Positions 27,370-35,513 of a stretch of 64,000 bases of DNA are shown piece by piece. Positions within the stretch are counted from its first letter, which is position 1, and each line of letters opens with the position of its first letter. Position numbers and translations under genes: made by a program. Origin of the DNA: CAZSDU01 sp964605775 (GTDB taxonomy: Bacteria > Bacteroidota > Bacteroidia > Bacteroidales > FEN-979); assembly GCA_964605775.1 (NCBI GenBank), contig CAZSDU010000001.1, positions 248,001 to 312,000 of the forward strand, written 5' to 3'. Under the pieces are notes generated by a model. That model had not been told where the DNA came from. It saw nothing but the letters and a program-made list of their open reading frames with translations, and made no database searches.

Positions 27370-28130
27370 AAATCGAACAGGTTCGCCAGCAACAAATTCC
27401 CATGGAATCGGTGTATCCCATCACCGTCAGTGCGGATTATCCTTTTATCAGAACAGATTCTTTCTTTCTTTTTTTCTCACATATTGCCTATACGATGTTC
27501 TATCTGGTATTAGGCATTGGGTTTTTCCGGATCCTTGGAAGCCACCATGTTTATGGCAGGGAAAACCTCCGGTCGCTGAAAAAGAAAGGCTTTATCAGTG
27601 TGGCTAATCATTGTCATATTTTTGATACCGTGCTCACGGGGGTGGCATTCCTTCCCCGCCGGCCGTGGTATGCATCGGTTCAGAGGAATTTCGAAGCACC
27701 CTATTACCGGAAAATGTTCCGGATTCTGAGAGGGTTTCCGATTCCTGACGGAGTTTTCGGGCTGCGTAAAATCATGAAACCGGTAATAAATGCGGTGGAA
27801 CAGGGAAAAATTGTGCATATGTTTCCTGAGGAAGAACTCTGGCACCTATACCAGGATGTTGATTATTTTCAAAAAGGAGCATTTTTCCTGGCTCATTATG
27901 CCCATTGCCCGGTGGTTCCCATGGTTCACCTTTTTAAACCAAGAACTTTCTTTGGAAAAACCTTATCCGGGGAAATTCTTTCTATCAAAACGATTATCGG
28001 TGAACCTGTCTATCCCCGGAAACCTGTAGAAGATGGAAAAGGAGCAGACCATGAATCCGTCCAGGAAATGAGTGATCAGGTCCAGCATTGGATGAAATCT
28101 GCACTGGATAATTATCATCAGCGGAATTGA
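27366..28130 (+). CDS. PlsC-type 1-acyl-sn-glycerol-3-phosphate acyltransferase family protein
   Basis: The 254-residue protein carries the acyltransferase motif NHCHIFDT (HX4D) around residue 80. FPEEELWHLYQ around residue 160 corresponds to the second conserved block (FPEG in the classical enzymes). One hydrophobic segment (FFLFFSHIAYTMFYLVLGIGFF) anchors it to the membrane. It transfers an acyl group to a lipid or sugar hydroxyl. The 4-base overlap with the GT4 gene points to a shared glycolipid or phospholipid step rather than general phosphatidate synthesis. Confidence 0.8.
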   Translation: MKIEQVRQQQIPMESVYPITVSADYPFIRTDSFFLFFSHIAYTMFYLVLGIGFFRILGSHHVYGRENLRSLKKKGFISVANHCHIFDTVLTGVAFLPRRPWYASVQRNFEAPYYRKMFRILRGFPIPDGVFGLRKIMKPVINAVEQGKIVHMFPEEELWHLYQDVDYFQKGAFFLAHYAHCPVVPMVHLFKPRTFFGKTLSGEILSIKTIIGEPVYPRKPVEDGKGADHESVQEMSDQVQHWMKSALDNYHQRN

Positions 28131-28131
28131 G

Positions 28132-28139
28132 TACCTTTG
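28132..28139 (+). promoter_or_regulatory. -7 box TACCTTTG for sufS
   Basis: Exact TAnnTTTG directly after the acyltransferase stop, 19 bases before the ATG at 28159. It suggests sufS-sufE can be transcribed separately from the upstream block. Confidence 0.55.
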
Positions 28140-28158
28140 CTTTTTTAGTTGACTTTTA

Positions 28159-29391
28159 ATGCTGAGAATGATGCCTTTCCAAATCGATAAAATACGTGCT
28201 GACTTTCCTATCCTTGATCAGCAAATATACAAGCGTCCGTTGGTATATTTCGACAATGCCGCCTCCACCCAGAAACCTAAACAGGTGATCGATGCCATCA
28301 GAAATTATTATGAACAGGATAACTGCAATATTCACAGGGGCGTCCATTACCTCAGTGTCAAGGCTACTGAAGCCTATGAAGAGGCCAGAAGGGAAATAAG
28401 GGAATTTATCCATGCCGGGAACACCCATGAAATTATTTTCACCAAAGGAGCCACCGAATCCTTGAACCTGGTCGCTTCATCTTTCGGGAAACGGTATATC
28501 AAACCCGGTGATGAAGTGATCACCTCCATCATGGAACATCATTCAAATTTTGTTCCCTGGCAACAGATGTGCATGGAACGGGGGGCGCAGTTAAGGATTG
28601 CGGGGATCCATGAAACCGGTGAACTGGATCTTGATGAACTGAAATCCCTGATCAATGAAAAAACCAGGCTGATCGCCCTGACTCATGTCTCCAATGTGCT
28701 GGGCACCATCAACCCGGTGGAAGAGATCATCGCTTTTGCCCATCAGCATCAGGTACCGGTACTTATTGACGGAGCCCAGGGGGTATCCCATTTACCGGTA
28801 GATGTACAAGCCATGGATTGTGATTTTTATTGTTTCTCCGGCCATAAGATGTATGCTCCGATGGGTGTGGGAGTGCTCTACGGCAAGGAAAAATACCTGG
28901 AAGCCTTACCGCCATACCAGCTTGGAGGGGAAATGATTAAGGATGTATATGTGGATCATACCACGTTTAATGAACTTCCTTATAAATTCGAAGCCGGAAC
29001 TCCGAACGTGGAGGGAGTGATGGGACTGCGGGCATCAGTGCGTTACCTTCAATCGCTGGGCATGGAAAATATTGCAGCCTATGAGAACACTTTGCTGGAC
29101 TATTCCACTGAGAAATTATCCCATATACCAGGAATGCATTTTTATGGAACTGCAAAACATAAAGCCAGCCTGATATCTTTCCTCATTGGTGACATTCATC
29201 CTTATGACGCAGGAATGATCATTGATAAAATGGGAATCGCTGTTCGTACCGGTCACCATTGTGCCATGCCACTCATCAACTTTCTGAAAATCCCAGGAAC
29301 CGTCAGAGCATCCTTTGCCTTTTATAATACCATCGAAGAAATTGATCGCCTCTATGAAGCCATATTGAAAGTGAAGGAGATGTTCCGATAA
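28159..29391 (+). CDS. sufS: Cysteine desulfurase SufS
   Basis: The 410-residue group II cysteine desulfurase has the PLP lysine K230 in FSGHKMYAPMG. The catalytic persulfide cysteine is C368 in RTGHHCAMP, a short loop typical of SufS rather than IscS. YFDNAASTQKP and NIHRGVHYLS are N-terminal family marks. It removes sulfur from cysteine and hands it to SufE, whose gene is 31 bases downstream. ATG codons at 28168 and 28171 are alternative starts. Confidence 0.97.
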   Translation: MLRMMPFQIDKIRADFPILDQQIYKRPLVYFDNAASTQKPKQVIDAIRNYYEQDNCNIHRGVHYLSVKATEAYEEARREIREFIHAGNTHEIIFTKGATESLNLVASSFGKRYIKPGDEVITSIMEHHSNFVPWQQMCMERGAQLRIAGIHETGELDLDELKSLINEKTRLIALTHVSNVLGTINPVEEIIAFAHQHQVPVLIDGAQGVSHLPVDVQAMDCDFYCFSGHKMYAPMGVGVLYGKEKYLEALPPYQLGGEMIKDVYVDHTTFNELPYKFEAGTPNVEGVMGLRASVRYLQSLGMENIAAYENTLLDYSTEKLSHIPGMHFYGTAKHKASLISFLIGDIHPYDAGMIIDKMGIAVRTGHHCAMPLINFLKIPGTVRASFAFYNTIEEIDRLYEAILKVKEMFR

Positions 29392-29403
29392 GTCCATTAA
29401 AGT

Positions 29404-29430
29404 GAAAAATGAAAAGTGAAAAATGAAAAT
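29404..29430 (+). repeat. Short heptamer repeat overlapping the sufE start codon
   Basis: GAAAAAT, GAAAAGT, GAAAAAT and GAAAAT(A) follow each other with a 7-base period. The ATG of sufE (29423-29425) is created where the third and fourth units meet. An earlier ATG in the tract (29409) opens a 5-codon ORF whose TGA overlaps the sufE ATG. Confidence 0.75.
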
Positions 29431-29845
29431 AGCAGAAATTGAAAATGAGATTATTGATGAGTTTTCGGCTTATGACGATTGGCTTGACAAGTATTCCCTG
29501 ATCGTGGAAATGGGAAAATCCCTTCCTGTGATAGAAGAACAATATAAAACTGATCAGTATATCATTTCAGGTTGTCAGTCAAAGGTATGGCTTCATGCCA
29601 GCTACCATGACGGAAAAATTTTCTTCACTGCCGACAGTGATGCCATCATAACCAAGGGAATTGTCAACCTGCTGATCCGGGTGCTTTCAGGTCATACCCT
29701 GGATGAGATCCTGGATGCGAAACTTGAGTTTATTGATATCATCGGATTAAAAGAACACCTATCCCCCACACGCAGCAACGGACTCAGCAGCATGGTGAAG
29801 CAGATGAAACTGTATGCCCTGGCTTTCAAGGCAAAAATGGCCTGA
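29423..29845 (+). CDS. sufE: Sulfur acceptor protein SufE
   Basis: The 140-residue protein matches SufE. The acceptor cysteine is C51 in ISGCQSKVWL, and IIGLKEHLSPTRSNGL ends the domain. SufE takes the persulfide from SufS, stimulates it, and passes sulfur to SufB. It follows sufS on the same strand. The start codon lies in a heptamer repeat. Confidence 0.96.
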   Translation: MKIAEIENEIIDEFSAYDDWLDKYSLIVEMGKSLPVIEEQYKTDQYIISGCQSKVWLHASYHDGKIFFTADSDAIITKGIVNLLIRVLSGHTLDEILDAKLEFIDIIGLKEHLSPTRSNGLSSMVKQMKLYALAFKAKMA

Positions 29846-29854
29846 AAAACCGGA

Positions 29855-30148
29855 TCAGGATTGACCCGGTTTGATATATTCCTGCAAAGTCCTGACGTAC
29901 TTTTCAAAAGCATCGATTCCCAGGGATGTTATTTTACAGCTCGTACAGGGAACTTTTCCCCTGAATGATTTCCTGATTTTCAGATAACCCGCTTCCTTCA
30001 GTTTGTCAAGCTGTACGCTCAGGTTTCCGGCTGAGGCGCCTGTTTTTTCGCGGATAAAGACAAAATCGGCCTCATCTGTACCTATCAGGATCGACATAAT
30101 TGCCAAACGTAACTGAGCGTGCAGCAATGGATCGAGTTCTTTATACAT
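29855..30148 (-). CDS. Winged-helix transcriptional regulator
   Basis: I start at the ATG at 30148 (MYKELDPLLHAQLRL), giving 97 residues. The frame is open further but runs into the upstream gene. The single winged-helix domain includes QLRLAIMSILIG, the recognition region SAGNLSVQLDKLKEAGYL and the wing KSFRGKVPCTSCKITSLG, as in the HTH_34/ArsR-like DNA-binding group. Two cysteines (CTSC) in the wing could bind metal or sense redox state, but this is untested. Its start overlaps the end of the membrane-protein gene by 8 bases. Half-site repeats in the operon promoter suggest autoregulation. Confidence 0.8.
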   Translation of the reverse strand: MYKELDPLLHAQLRLAIMSILIGTDEADFVFIREKTGASAGNLSVQLDKLKEAGYLKIRKSFRGKVPCTSCKITSLGIDAFEKYVRTLQEYIKPGQS

Positions 30149-30809
30149 GGGATTTCTCTTTTTGAACAAGGAGATGACCGGGGATAATGAATCCGAAAAT
30201 AGCTGAAATCGCAAGAACCAACTGCTGTATTTCCTGAAGGTTAGGATAATGAACTCCGGCGATCAGTATAAAGGTCGCCATCCAGCAAACCACCCCACCC
30301 CTTGAAAGGGGCTTGAAATCATAAGCTTTTCCAGAGACAAATAAAGCGAAACCATACAGGCACAGCATGAAAGGGGTCATGAAGTCCCAGTGCGACCAGC
30401 GAAGAAACTCAAAGGAAGGAGCAAAATTCCGGAAGGCCGGCATAGTCAGGATTGTCGTGCTCAGCATCCCGGCAATGACCGTCAGGATAGAGACCGAAAA
30501 AGCAATCCATACGAAATCCATGATCTTATCAATGTACGTTTTCACCAGCTGTTGCTGCTTCATTTTTTTTACCAGTTTCCAGTGAATGGGTGCCCCGATT
30601 AGCATGAAGCACCAGAGAATATAGGAGAAGTATTTTGTTTCTCCGGGCAGGCTGAGTAACAGGATAAGAATGAGCAGGCTGATTACCGCGACAAGGTATC
30701 CCCACAATAGAAATATATGGCCCATTCCTTTTTGAAGGTTGTTTTTTGCTGAACTGATCATTTGGTTGATCAAATCCAGGCTTTCTTTTTCTGAAAATTT
30801 TGTTTCCAT
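30141..30809 (-). CDS. Polytopic membrane protein paired with the winged-helix regulator
   Basis: The 222-residue protein has about six hydrophobic segments: LLWGYLVAVISLLILILLLSL, YILWCFMLIGAPIHW, VWIAFSVSILTVIAGML, FMTPFMLCLYGFALFVSG, VVCWMATFILIAGVHY, and LVLAISAIFGFIIPGHLLV. The cytoplasmic N-terminus is charged. I do not recognise a transport motif. Two-gene operons of a small winged-helix repressor and such a membrane protein are common in Bacteroidota, but the role is not established. It is the first gene of the operon. Confidence 0.7.
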   Translation of the reverse strand: METKFSEKESLDLINQMISSAKNNLQKGMGHIFLLWGYLVAVISLLILILLLSLPGETKYFSYILWCFMLIGAPIHWKLVKKMKQQQLVKTYIDKIMDFVWIAFSVSILTVIAGMLSTTILTMPAFRNFAPSFEFLRWSHWDFMTPFMLCLYGFALFVSGKAYDFKPLSRGGVVCWMATFILIAGVHYPNLQEIQQLVLAISAIFGFIIPGHLLVQKEKSHV

Positions 30810-30835
30810 AATAATTTATTTTAATAAATAGGTTG

Positions 30836-30866
30836 CAAATATAAACAAGTTTATAATATAAACCAA
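30836..30866 (-). promoter_or_regulatory. Promoter with three operator half-sites for the membrane protein/regulator operon
   Basis: On the minus strand, TTG (30866-30864) and TATATTTG (30843-30836) are 23 bases apart. Between and across them lie three alternating 7-bp half-sites: TATAAAC at 30840-30846, GTTTATA at 30849-30855 and TATAAAC at 30857-30863 (plus-strand reading). The last two make a perfect dyad around one base. This is a likely operator for the encoded winged-helix protein. Confidence 0.55.
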
Positions 30867-30912
30867 ATATTTTCTGAAATATTTTTAATATGTCCTGTCA
30901 GGCCTGATGTGG

Positions 30913-30940
30913 TTGATTCAGCTAATTATTCTTAACTTTG
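30913..30940 (+). promoter_or_regulatory. Promoter of the sufT-like gene
   Basis: TTG at 30913-30915 and TAACTTTG at 30933-30940 are 20 bases apart, matching the Bacteroidota promoter. Confidence 0.6.
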
Positions 30941-30989
30941 TCTGAACTTTATGGTATCTTAACTGATATAAAAACAGAAACTAATTCTA

Positions 30990-31325
30990 ATGTCTTATTT
31001 ACCAATGTCCAACATTGTCAATCCCCTTGAACCCAAAGTGATCGCCGCCCTGAAATCGGTGTTCGATCCCGAGATACCGGTTAATATTTATGATCTCGGC
31101 CTGATCTATAAATTGCAGATCAGCGAAGAAAACAATGACATCCGCATACTGATGACCCTGACCACACCCAATTGCCCGGTCGCAGAAGATATTCCAGGTC
31201 AGGTACAGGAGGCCGTCAGCCGGGTAGAGGGGGTGGGAAAAGTCAAGGTTGAACTGACTTTTGAGCCCCCCTGGGATAAGGATATGCTTTCTGAAGATGC
31301 TTTGCTTGAGCTGGGACTGCTATAG
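30990..31325 (+). CDS. SUF-associated DUF59/MIP18-family protein (SufT-like)
   Basis: The 111-residue protein is a single DUF59 domain: LKSVFDPEIPVNIYDLGLIY, then LMTLTTPNCPVAEDIP with the conserved cysteine, then VKVELTFEPPWDKDMLSEDALLELG. Members (SufT, PaaD, MIP18) help deliver or mature Fe-S clusters in target proteins. The location next to the suf genes supports that role. It has its own promoter. MSNIVNP five codons in is an alternative start. Confidence 0.85.
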   Translation: MSYLPMSNIVNPLEPKVIAALKSVFDPEIPVNIYDLGLIYKLQISEENNDIRILMTLTTPNCPVAEDIPGQVQEAVSRVEGVGKVKVELTFEPPWDKDMLSEDALLELGLL

Positions 31326-31335
31326 TTTTTATTGC

Positions 31336-31343
31336 TAAATTTG
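31336..31343 (+). promoter_or_regulatory. -7 box TAAATTTG for dxs
   Basis: Exact TAnnTTTG, 24 bases before the ATG at 31368. It rules out the TTG at 31332 as a start. Confidence 0.5.
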
Positions 31344-31367
31344 CAAACCATTTTCAGGCATCATGCT

Positions 31368-33299
31368 ATGTCGTCAATCTTCGGACCCTTACTAACCGCA
31401 ATATCTTTCCCTTCGGACCTTAAAAAGCTGAAACCTGAAGAGCTTCCTCCGCTTTGTCAGGAAATCCGTCAATATATTATTGAGGTGATGTCGGAACATC
31501 CAGGTCATCTGGGAGCAAGTCTCGGAGCAGTGGAACTCGCAGTCGCCCTGCACTATGTCTATGATGCTCCTTTCGACAAGATCATATGGGATGTGGGTCA
31601 TCAGGCCTATGCACATAAAATTCTGACCGGAAGGAAGGACCGGTTTTCCGGGATCCGTTCCTATAACGGTATCAGTGGTTTCCCAAAGATGGCGGAGAGC
31701 GAATATGATGCTTTTGGGGTGGGTCATTCCTCGACTTCCATTTCTGCCGCCCTGGGGATGGGGATAGCCGCCAGGCTAAGCGGAGAAAAAAACAGGCATC
31801 ATGTCGCTATCATCGGAGATGGTGCCATGACGGGCGGAATGGCCATGGAAGCGCTGAACAATGCAGGGATCTCCAACGCCAACCTTTTGGTGATTCTAAA
31901 TGACAATCAGATTGCCATTGACAAAAATGTGGGCGCCATCAAGGATTATCTGGCTGATATCGTCACCTCAAAAGCCTATAATAAAATCAGGGACAAGATA
32001 TGGCTGCTGATGGGGGGAGGTACAAAGTACGGCAAAAATTCCCGGGCTATCGTGAAACAACTCGGGAATGCCATCAAGGGGACTCTGCTCAAGCCAAGTA
32101 ATCTCTTTGAGGCCTTTAATTTCCGCTATTTCGGCCTCATCGATGGAAATGATGTCGTCCGGATGGTTAACATCCTGAATGATGTTAAAGATATTCAGGG
32201 ACCGAAAATTTTACATGTCCATACAGTAAAAGGGAAGGGGTTTGAAAAGGCGGAAAAAGACCAGACCATTTATCATGCTCCGGGGACATTTGATAAAAAT
32301 ACCGGTAATATCAAAGAAGATAAGTGTCATGGAATGGCGCCCAGGTTTCAGACTGTCTTTGGCAGAACCATCATTGAGCTGGCCGAAAAAAATGAAAAAA
32401 TCCTTGGTATCACCCCGGCTATGTCCACCGGATGTTCCCTCAATTTGATGATGGGTAAAATGCCTGAACGGACTTTTGATGTCGGGATCGCCGAACAGCA
32501 TGCAGTGACTTTCTCTGCCGGACTGGCCGCATCAGGTTTTATCCCTTTCTGTAATATTTATTCCACGTTTATGCAAAGGGCTTACGACCAGATCATCCAT
32601 GATGTAGCCCTGCAGAAGCTCCATGTGGTCTTTTGCCTTGATCGCGGTGGACTGGTCGGGGAAGACGGAGCCACCCATCACGGCGCTTATGATTTATCCT
32701 ATCTCCGCTGTATTCCCAACATGATCGTTGCTTCCCCTATGAATGAGCAGGAACTCAGGAATCTGATGTTCACCGCCCAGCTTGACCAGATGGGACCCTT
32801 TGCGATTCGTTATCCCAGAGGAAGAGGTGTGATGTCCCTTTGGAAAACGCCTATGGAAGAGATACCCCTTGGGAAAGGCAGAATGATACGCGAGGGAAAA
32901 GATCTCGCTGTTCTGAGTATCGGCCCCGTAGGAAATACCGCACTGAAGGTGTGTGAAGATCTGGACTCTTCAGGAATATCTGTGGCCCTGTATGACCTTA
33001 GGTTTTTAAAACCCCTGGATGAAAATCTGCTACATGATGTTTTCAGGAGGTTCTCTAACATCATCACCGTTGAGGATGGTTCCTTGATGGGAGGAATGGG
33101 CGCTGCCGTTTTAGAGTTTATGGCTGATCATGGCTATACGGCTAAAATAAAGCGTCTGGGTATCCCTGACAGGTTTATTGAACAAGGCAGCGTGGCCGAA
33201 CTGCATCATGAATGCGGCTTTGATGAAGCAGGAATACGATCAGCCATTGTATCCATCTTATGCCCTTCCTTTCTTCCCGACTCAAAAGAAAAAATATAG
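31368..33299 (+). CDS. dxs: 1-deoxy-D-xylulose-5-phosphate synthase
   Basis: With the ATG at 31368 the protein has 643 residues, normal for Dxs. It condenses pyruvate and glyceraldehyde 3-phosphate with thiamine diphosphate, the first step of the MEP isoprenoid pathway. Motifs include HPGHLGASLGAVELAVALHY, the ThDP/Mg site GDGAMTGGMAMEALNNAG, FDVGIAEQHAVTFSAG and DRGGLVGEDGATHHGAYDL. Its product feeds the polyprenyl synthase at 42830, and its cofactor comes through ThiL (19629). The last 94 bases overlap the convergent HAD gene. Confidence 0.97.
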   Translation: MSSIFGPLLTAISFPSDLKKLKPEELPPLCQEIRQYIIEVMSEHPGHLGASLGAVELAVALHYVYDAPFDKIIWDVGHQAYAHKILTGRKDRFSGIRSYNGISGFPKMAESEYDAFGVGHSSTSISAALGMGIAARLSGEKNRHHVAIIGDGAMTGGMAMEALNNAGISNANLLVILNDNQIAIDKNVGAIKDYLADIVTSKAYNKIRDKIWLLMGGGTKYGKNSRAIVKQLGNAIKGTLLKPSNLFEAFNFRYFGLIDGNDVVRMVNILNDVKDIQGPKILHVHTVKGKGFEKAEKDQTIYHAPGTFDKNTGNIKEDKCHGMAPRFQTVFGRTIIELAEKNEKILGITPAMSTGCSLNLMMGKMPERTFDVGIAEQHAVTFSAGLAASGFIPFCNIYSTFMQRAYDQIIHDVALQKLHVVFCLDRGGLVGEDGATHHGAYDLSYLRCIPNMIVASPMNEQELRNLMFTAQLDQMGPFAIRYPRGRGVMSLWKTPMEEIPLGKGRMIREGKDLAVLSIGPVGNTALKVCEDLDSSGISVALYDLRFLKPLDENLLHDVFRRFSNIITVEDGSLMGGMGAAVLEFMADHGYTAKIKRLGIPDRFIEQGSVAELHHECGFDEAGIRSAIVSILCPSFLPDSKEKI

Positions 33300-34120
33300 C
33301 GGAAATCATCTTTCATACTGACCATGAACCAATGCTCAGCTTTTGCCGTCCGGATAGCCTCCTCAGCCCCCTGAACATAGGCATATTCCCTGACGGCATC
33401 ATCATGGATAAGCAGAATTTTTAATGAAGGCCGGGGATTGGTAGCGGCGTATTGAATCATCGGGATATCCCCGTCGGAATTGCCGATCACGATCAGAGGC
33501 TTTTTCCCGATATGGTGGTAAAGGCTTTCGGCTTTACCCGATTTCCAACATGCTGTACGGATCTCCTCCGTCCTGAGGATGTCTTTACGAAGGGTATCAA
33601 ACCTCAGCTGATACGTCGTTCCTATGATTCGCTCTGAGGGCACTCGACAAGTCCTGGCGACAATCCTGACAAAATCCAGATCGCTTCCGGAACATATGAA
33701 ATTTTTCACCTGATGGGAGTCAAAAAATCGTAACAATTCAAGCATGGGCTGATATATGCAATCTTGATAGCGTGCTTTCAGCCGGGGATGTCTGGCAGTG
33801 TTGTACCAGGCCGTCACCAAAGTGTCATAAACTGCAGGAGAAGAGATAAAACCAGGGAGGGTTTGCGAAAAAACCTTTTGAAGGTAATCCGGCATTTCGA
33901 TCATGATCGTTCCGTCGAAATCAAAAACGGCAATCCGGTCAGCCGTGTCCGTAAAAAGAAAAGAATGGGGATCGCTGATCTGCTGGATATAACGGATAAT
34001 GGCTTCTTTCACCGGAGTATTGTTCCAGGAAGGAAGCGGATCCACAACGGGCAGCATGGTCTGGTTGATACAGCCTGGTTGTAGCAACAACATTAAAAAA
34101 AAAGGAAGAAATTTTCTCAT
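33206..34120 (-). CDS. Exported HAD-superfamily phosphatase
   Basis: The 304-residue protein has an N-terminal hydrophobic signal with a weak lipobox (LQPGC, C17), so it may be a lipoprotein. HAD motif I is FDFDGT at 66-71 with D67 and D69. Motif II is the ICSGSD segment. The late Asp motif is VIGNSDGDIPM. The arrangement resembles phosphoserine-phosphatase-like HAD proteins. The substrate is unknown. The last roughly 28 codons lie antisense to the end of dxs, a long convergent overlap. Those residues look non-family and may be an extension past the ancestral stop. Confidence 0.75.
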   Translation of the reverse strand: MRKFLPFFLMLLLQPGCINQTMLPVVDPLPSWNNTPVKEAIIRYIQQISDPHSFLFTDTADRIAVFDFDGTIMIEMPDYLQKVFSQTLPGFISSPAVYDTLVTAWYNTARHPRLKARYQDCIYQPMLELLRFFDSHQVKNFICSGSDLDFVRIVARTCRVPSERIIGTTYQLRFDTLRKDILRTEEIRTACWKSGKAESLYHHIGKKPLIVIGNSDGDIPMIQYAATNPRPSLKILLIHDDAVREYAYVQGAEEAIRTAKAEHWFMVSMKDDFRYIFSFESGRKEGHKMDTMADRIPASSKPHS

Positions 34121-34173
34121 AAGATGGTAAACTTTGGTTTTAACCGCATAAATGTAAGCCTCTTTCCCGGAAT

Positions 34174-34211
34174 AAAAAAGCCACTATGTTTTTGTAAAAT
34201 ACAGTGGCTTT
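34174..34211 (-). terminator. Rho-independent terminator of tRNA-Arg
   Basis: Inverted repeat AAAGCCACT (34177-34185) and AGTGGCTTT (34203-34211). Read on the minus strand it is followed by a T-run, just downstream of the tRNA. Confidence 0.75.
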
Positions 34212-34226
34212 AATCATTGAAACCAG

Positions 34227-34300
34227 TGACCCCGAAGGGACTCGAACCCCCAACCAACAGAACCGGAATCTGCCATTCTATCCAATTGAACTACGGGGCC
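34227..34300 (-). tRNA. tRNA-Arg (anticodon CCG)
   Basis: A full cloverleaf folds on the minus strand over 74 bases. The acceptor GGCCCCG pairs with CGGGGTC, with discriminator A. The D stem is GTTC/GAAT. The anticodon stem GCAGA/TCTGT encloses loop TTCCGGT, giving anticodon CCG for codon CGG. The T loop is TTCGAGT. No CCA is encoded. A terminator follows. Confidence 0.93.
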
Positions 34301-34353
34301 AATACGCATGCAAAGATAAGATTTTTAACTTTTACTTTTTATTGCGAATTGTT

Positions 34354-34361
34354 TACCTTTG
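34354..34361 (+). promoter_or_regulatory. -7 box TACCTTTG for the aldolase gene
   Basis: Exact TAnnTTTG, 31 bases before the ATG at 34393. Confidence 0.5.
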
Positions 34362-34392
34362 AATTTATAATTCATTCTAAATATTATGCATC

Positions 34393-35472
34393 ATGTCAGA
34401 ACATATTTTGGATAAAGTTGGCGCTGGTGTCGCCACAGGAAAAGCCTTACAGGAAATCTTCCGCATCGCCAGGGAAAACCGGTTTGCCCTTCCCGCCGTA
34501 AATGTCGTCGGGACAAACTCCATCAATGCCGTCATGGAAGCAGCCCGAACGGTGAATTCCCCGGTGATCATTCAATTTTCAAACGGGGGAGGCATTTTTG
34601 TGGCAGGGAAATCCCTGAAAAATGAAAATGAACGCGTGGCCATCAAAGGTTCGATCTCTGGGGCCCAACATATTCATGAGGTTGCGGAACTTTACGGCAT
34701 TCCCGTGATCATCCACACCGATCATGCCGCCAAGAAATTGCTGCCCTGGATAGACGGATTGCTGGATGCCGGGGAAAAACATTTTAAACAACACGGGAAA
34801 CCCTTGTTTTCTTCTCATATGCTTGACCTTTCGGAAGAACCCCTTGAGGAAAACATTGAGATATGCAAACGCTACCTGGAACGCATGAGCAAAATAGGTA
34901 TGACCCTGGAGATCGAACTCGGCGTTACAGGCGGAGAAGAAGATGGAGTGGACAATACCGGGATTGACAGTTCACGGCTGTACACCCAGCCCGAGCATGT
35001 TGCCCTGGCTTATGAAACCCTGAAGAGTGTCAGTCCGGACTTCACCATCGCAGCCTCTTTCGGGAACGTTCATGGGGTATATAAACCCGGAAATGTTAAA
35101 CTGGAACCTATCATCCTTCATAATTCACAGGTCTATATCCAGAAGAAATTCCACACTGAACCCAATCCGGTTAATTTTGTTTTCCATGGAGGATCGGGTT
35201 CAGAACCTGAAAAAATCAAAGAAGCCATTTCCTATGGCGTAGTAAAAATGAACATTGACACCGATACCCAATGGGCTTACTGGGAGGGAATTCTTCAATA
35301 TTACAGGAAAAACGAAGCTTATCTCCAGGGACAAATAGGCAATCCCGAAGGGGATGACAAACCCAATAAAAAATTCTATGATCCCCGGGCCTGGTTGAGA
35401 GAAGGAGAAAAAACAATGGTGGAACGCCTGAAAATCGCTTTCACTGACCTGAACTGCTTAAACAGAAACTGA
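34393..35472 (+). CDS. fbaA: Fructose-bisphosphate aldolase, class II
   Basis: The 359-residue length fits the FbaA type of class II aldolase. The zinc and substrate motifs are present: IPVIIHTDHAAKKLLPWIDG, LEIELGVTGGEEDGVDN, and FVFHGGSGSEPEKIKEAISYGVVKMNIDTDTQWA. The enzyme splits fructose 1,6-bisphosphate in glycolysis and reverses this in gluconeogenesis. It is a single gene with its own promoter after the tRNA. Confidence 0.97.
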   Translation: MSEHILDKVGAGVATGKALQEIFRIARENRFALPAVNVVGTNSINAVMEAARTVNSPVIIQFSNGGGIFVAGKSLKNENERVAIKGSISGAQHIHEVAELYGIPVIIHTDHAAKKLLPWIDGLLDAGEKHFKQHGKPLFSSHMLDLSEEPLEENIEICKRYLERMSKIGMTLEIELGVTGGEEDGVDNTGIDSSRLYTQPEHVALAYETLKSVSPDFTIAASFGNVHGVYKPGNVKLEPIILHNSQVYIQKKFHTEPNPVNFVFHGGSGSEPEKIKEAISYGVVKMNIDTDTQWAYWEGILQYYRKNEAYLQGQIGNPEGDDKPNKKFYDPRAWLREGEKTMVERLKIAFTDLNCLNRN

Positions 35473-35477
35473 AAAAA

Positions 35478-35512
35478 CTCAGCACCTCACCAGCTCACTA
35501 ACTCACCAGCTT
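35478..35512. repeat. Low-complexity CTCACCAGCT repeat between convergent genes
   Basis: The stretch is made of CTCAGCAC, CTCACCAGCT, CACTAA and CTCACCAGCT words on a roughly 7-8 base period. It occupies the 41-bp gap between the aldolase and UspA stops. Confidence 0.6.
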
Positions 35513-35513
35513 C

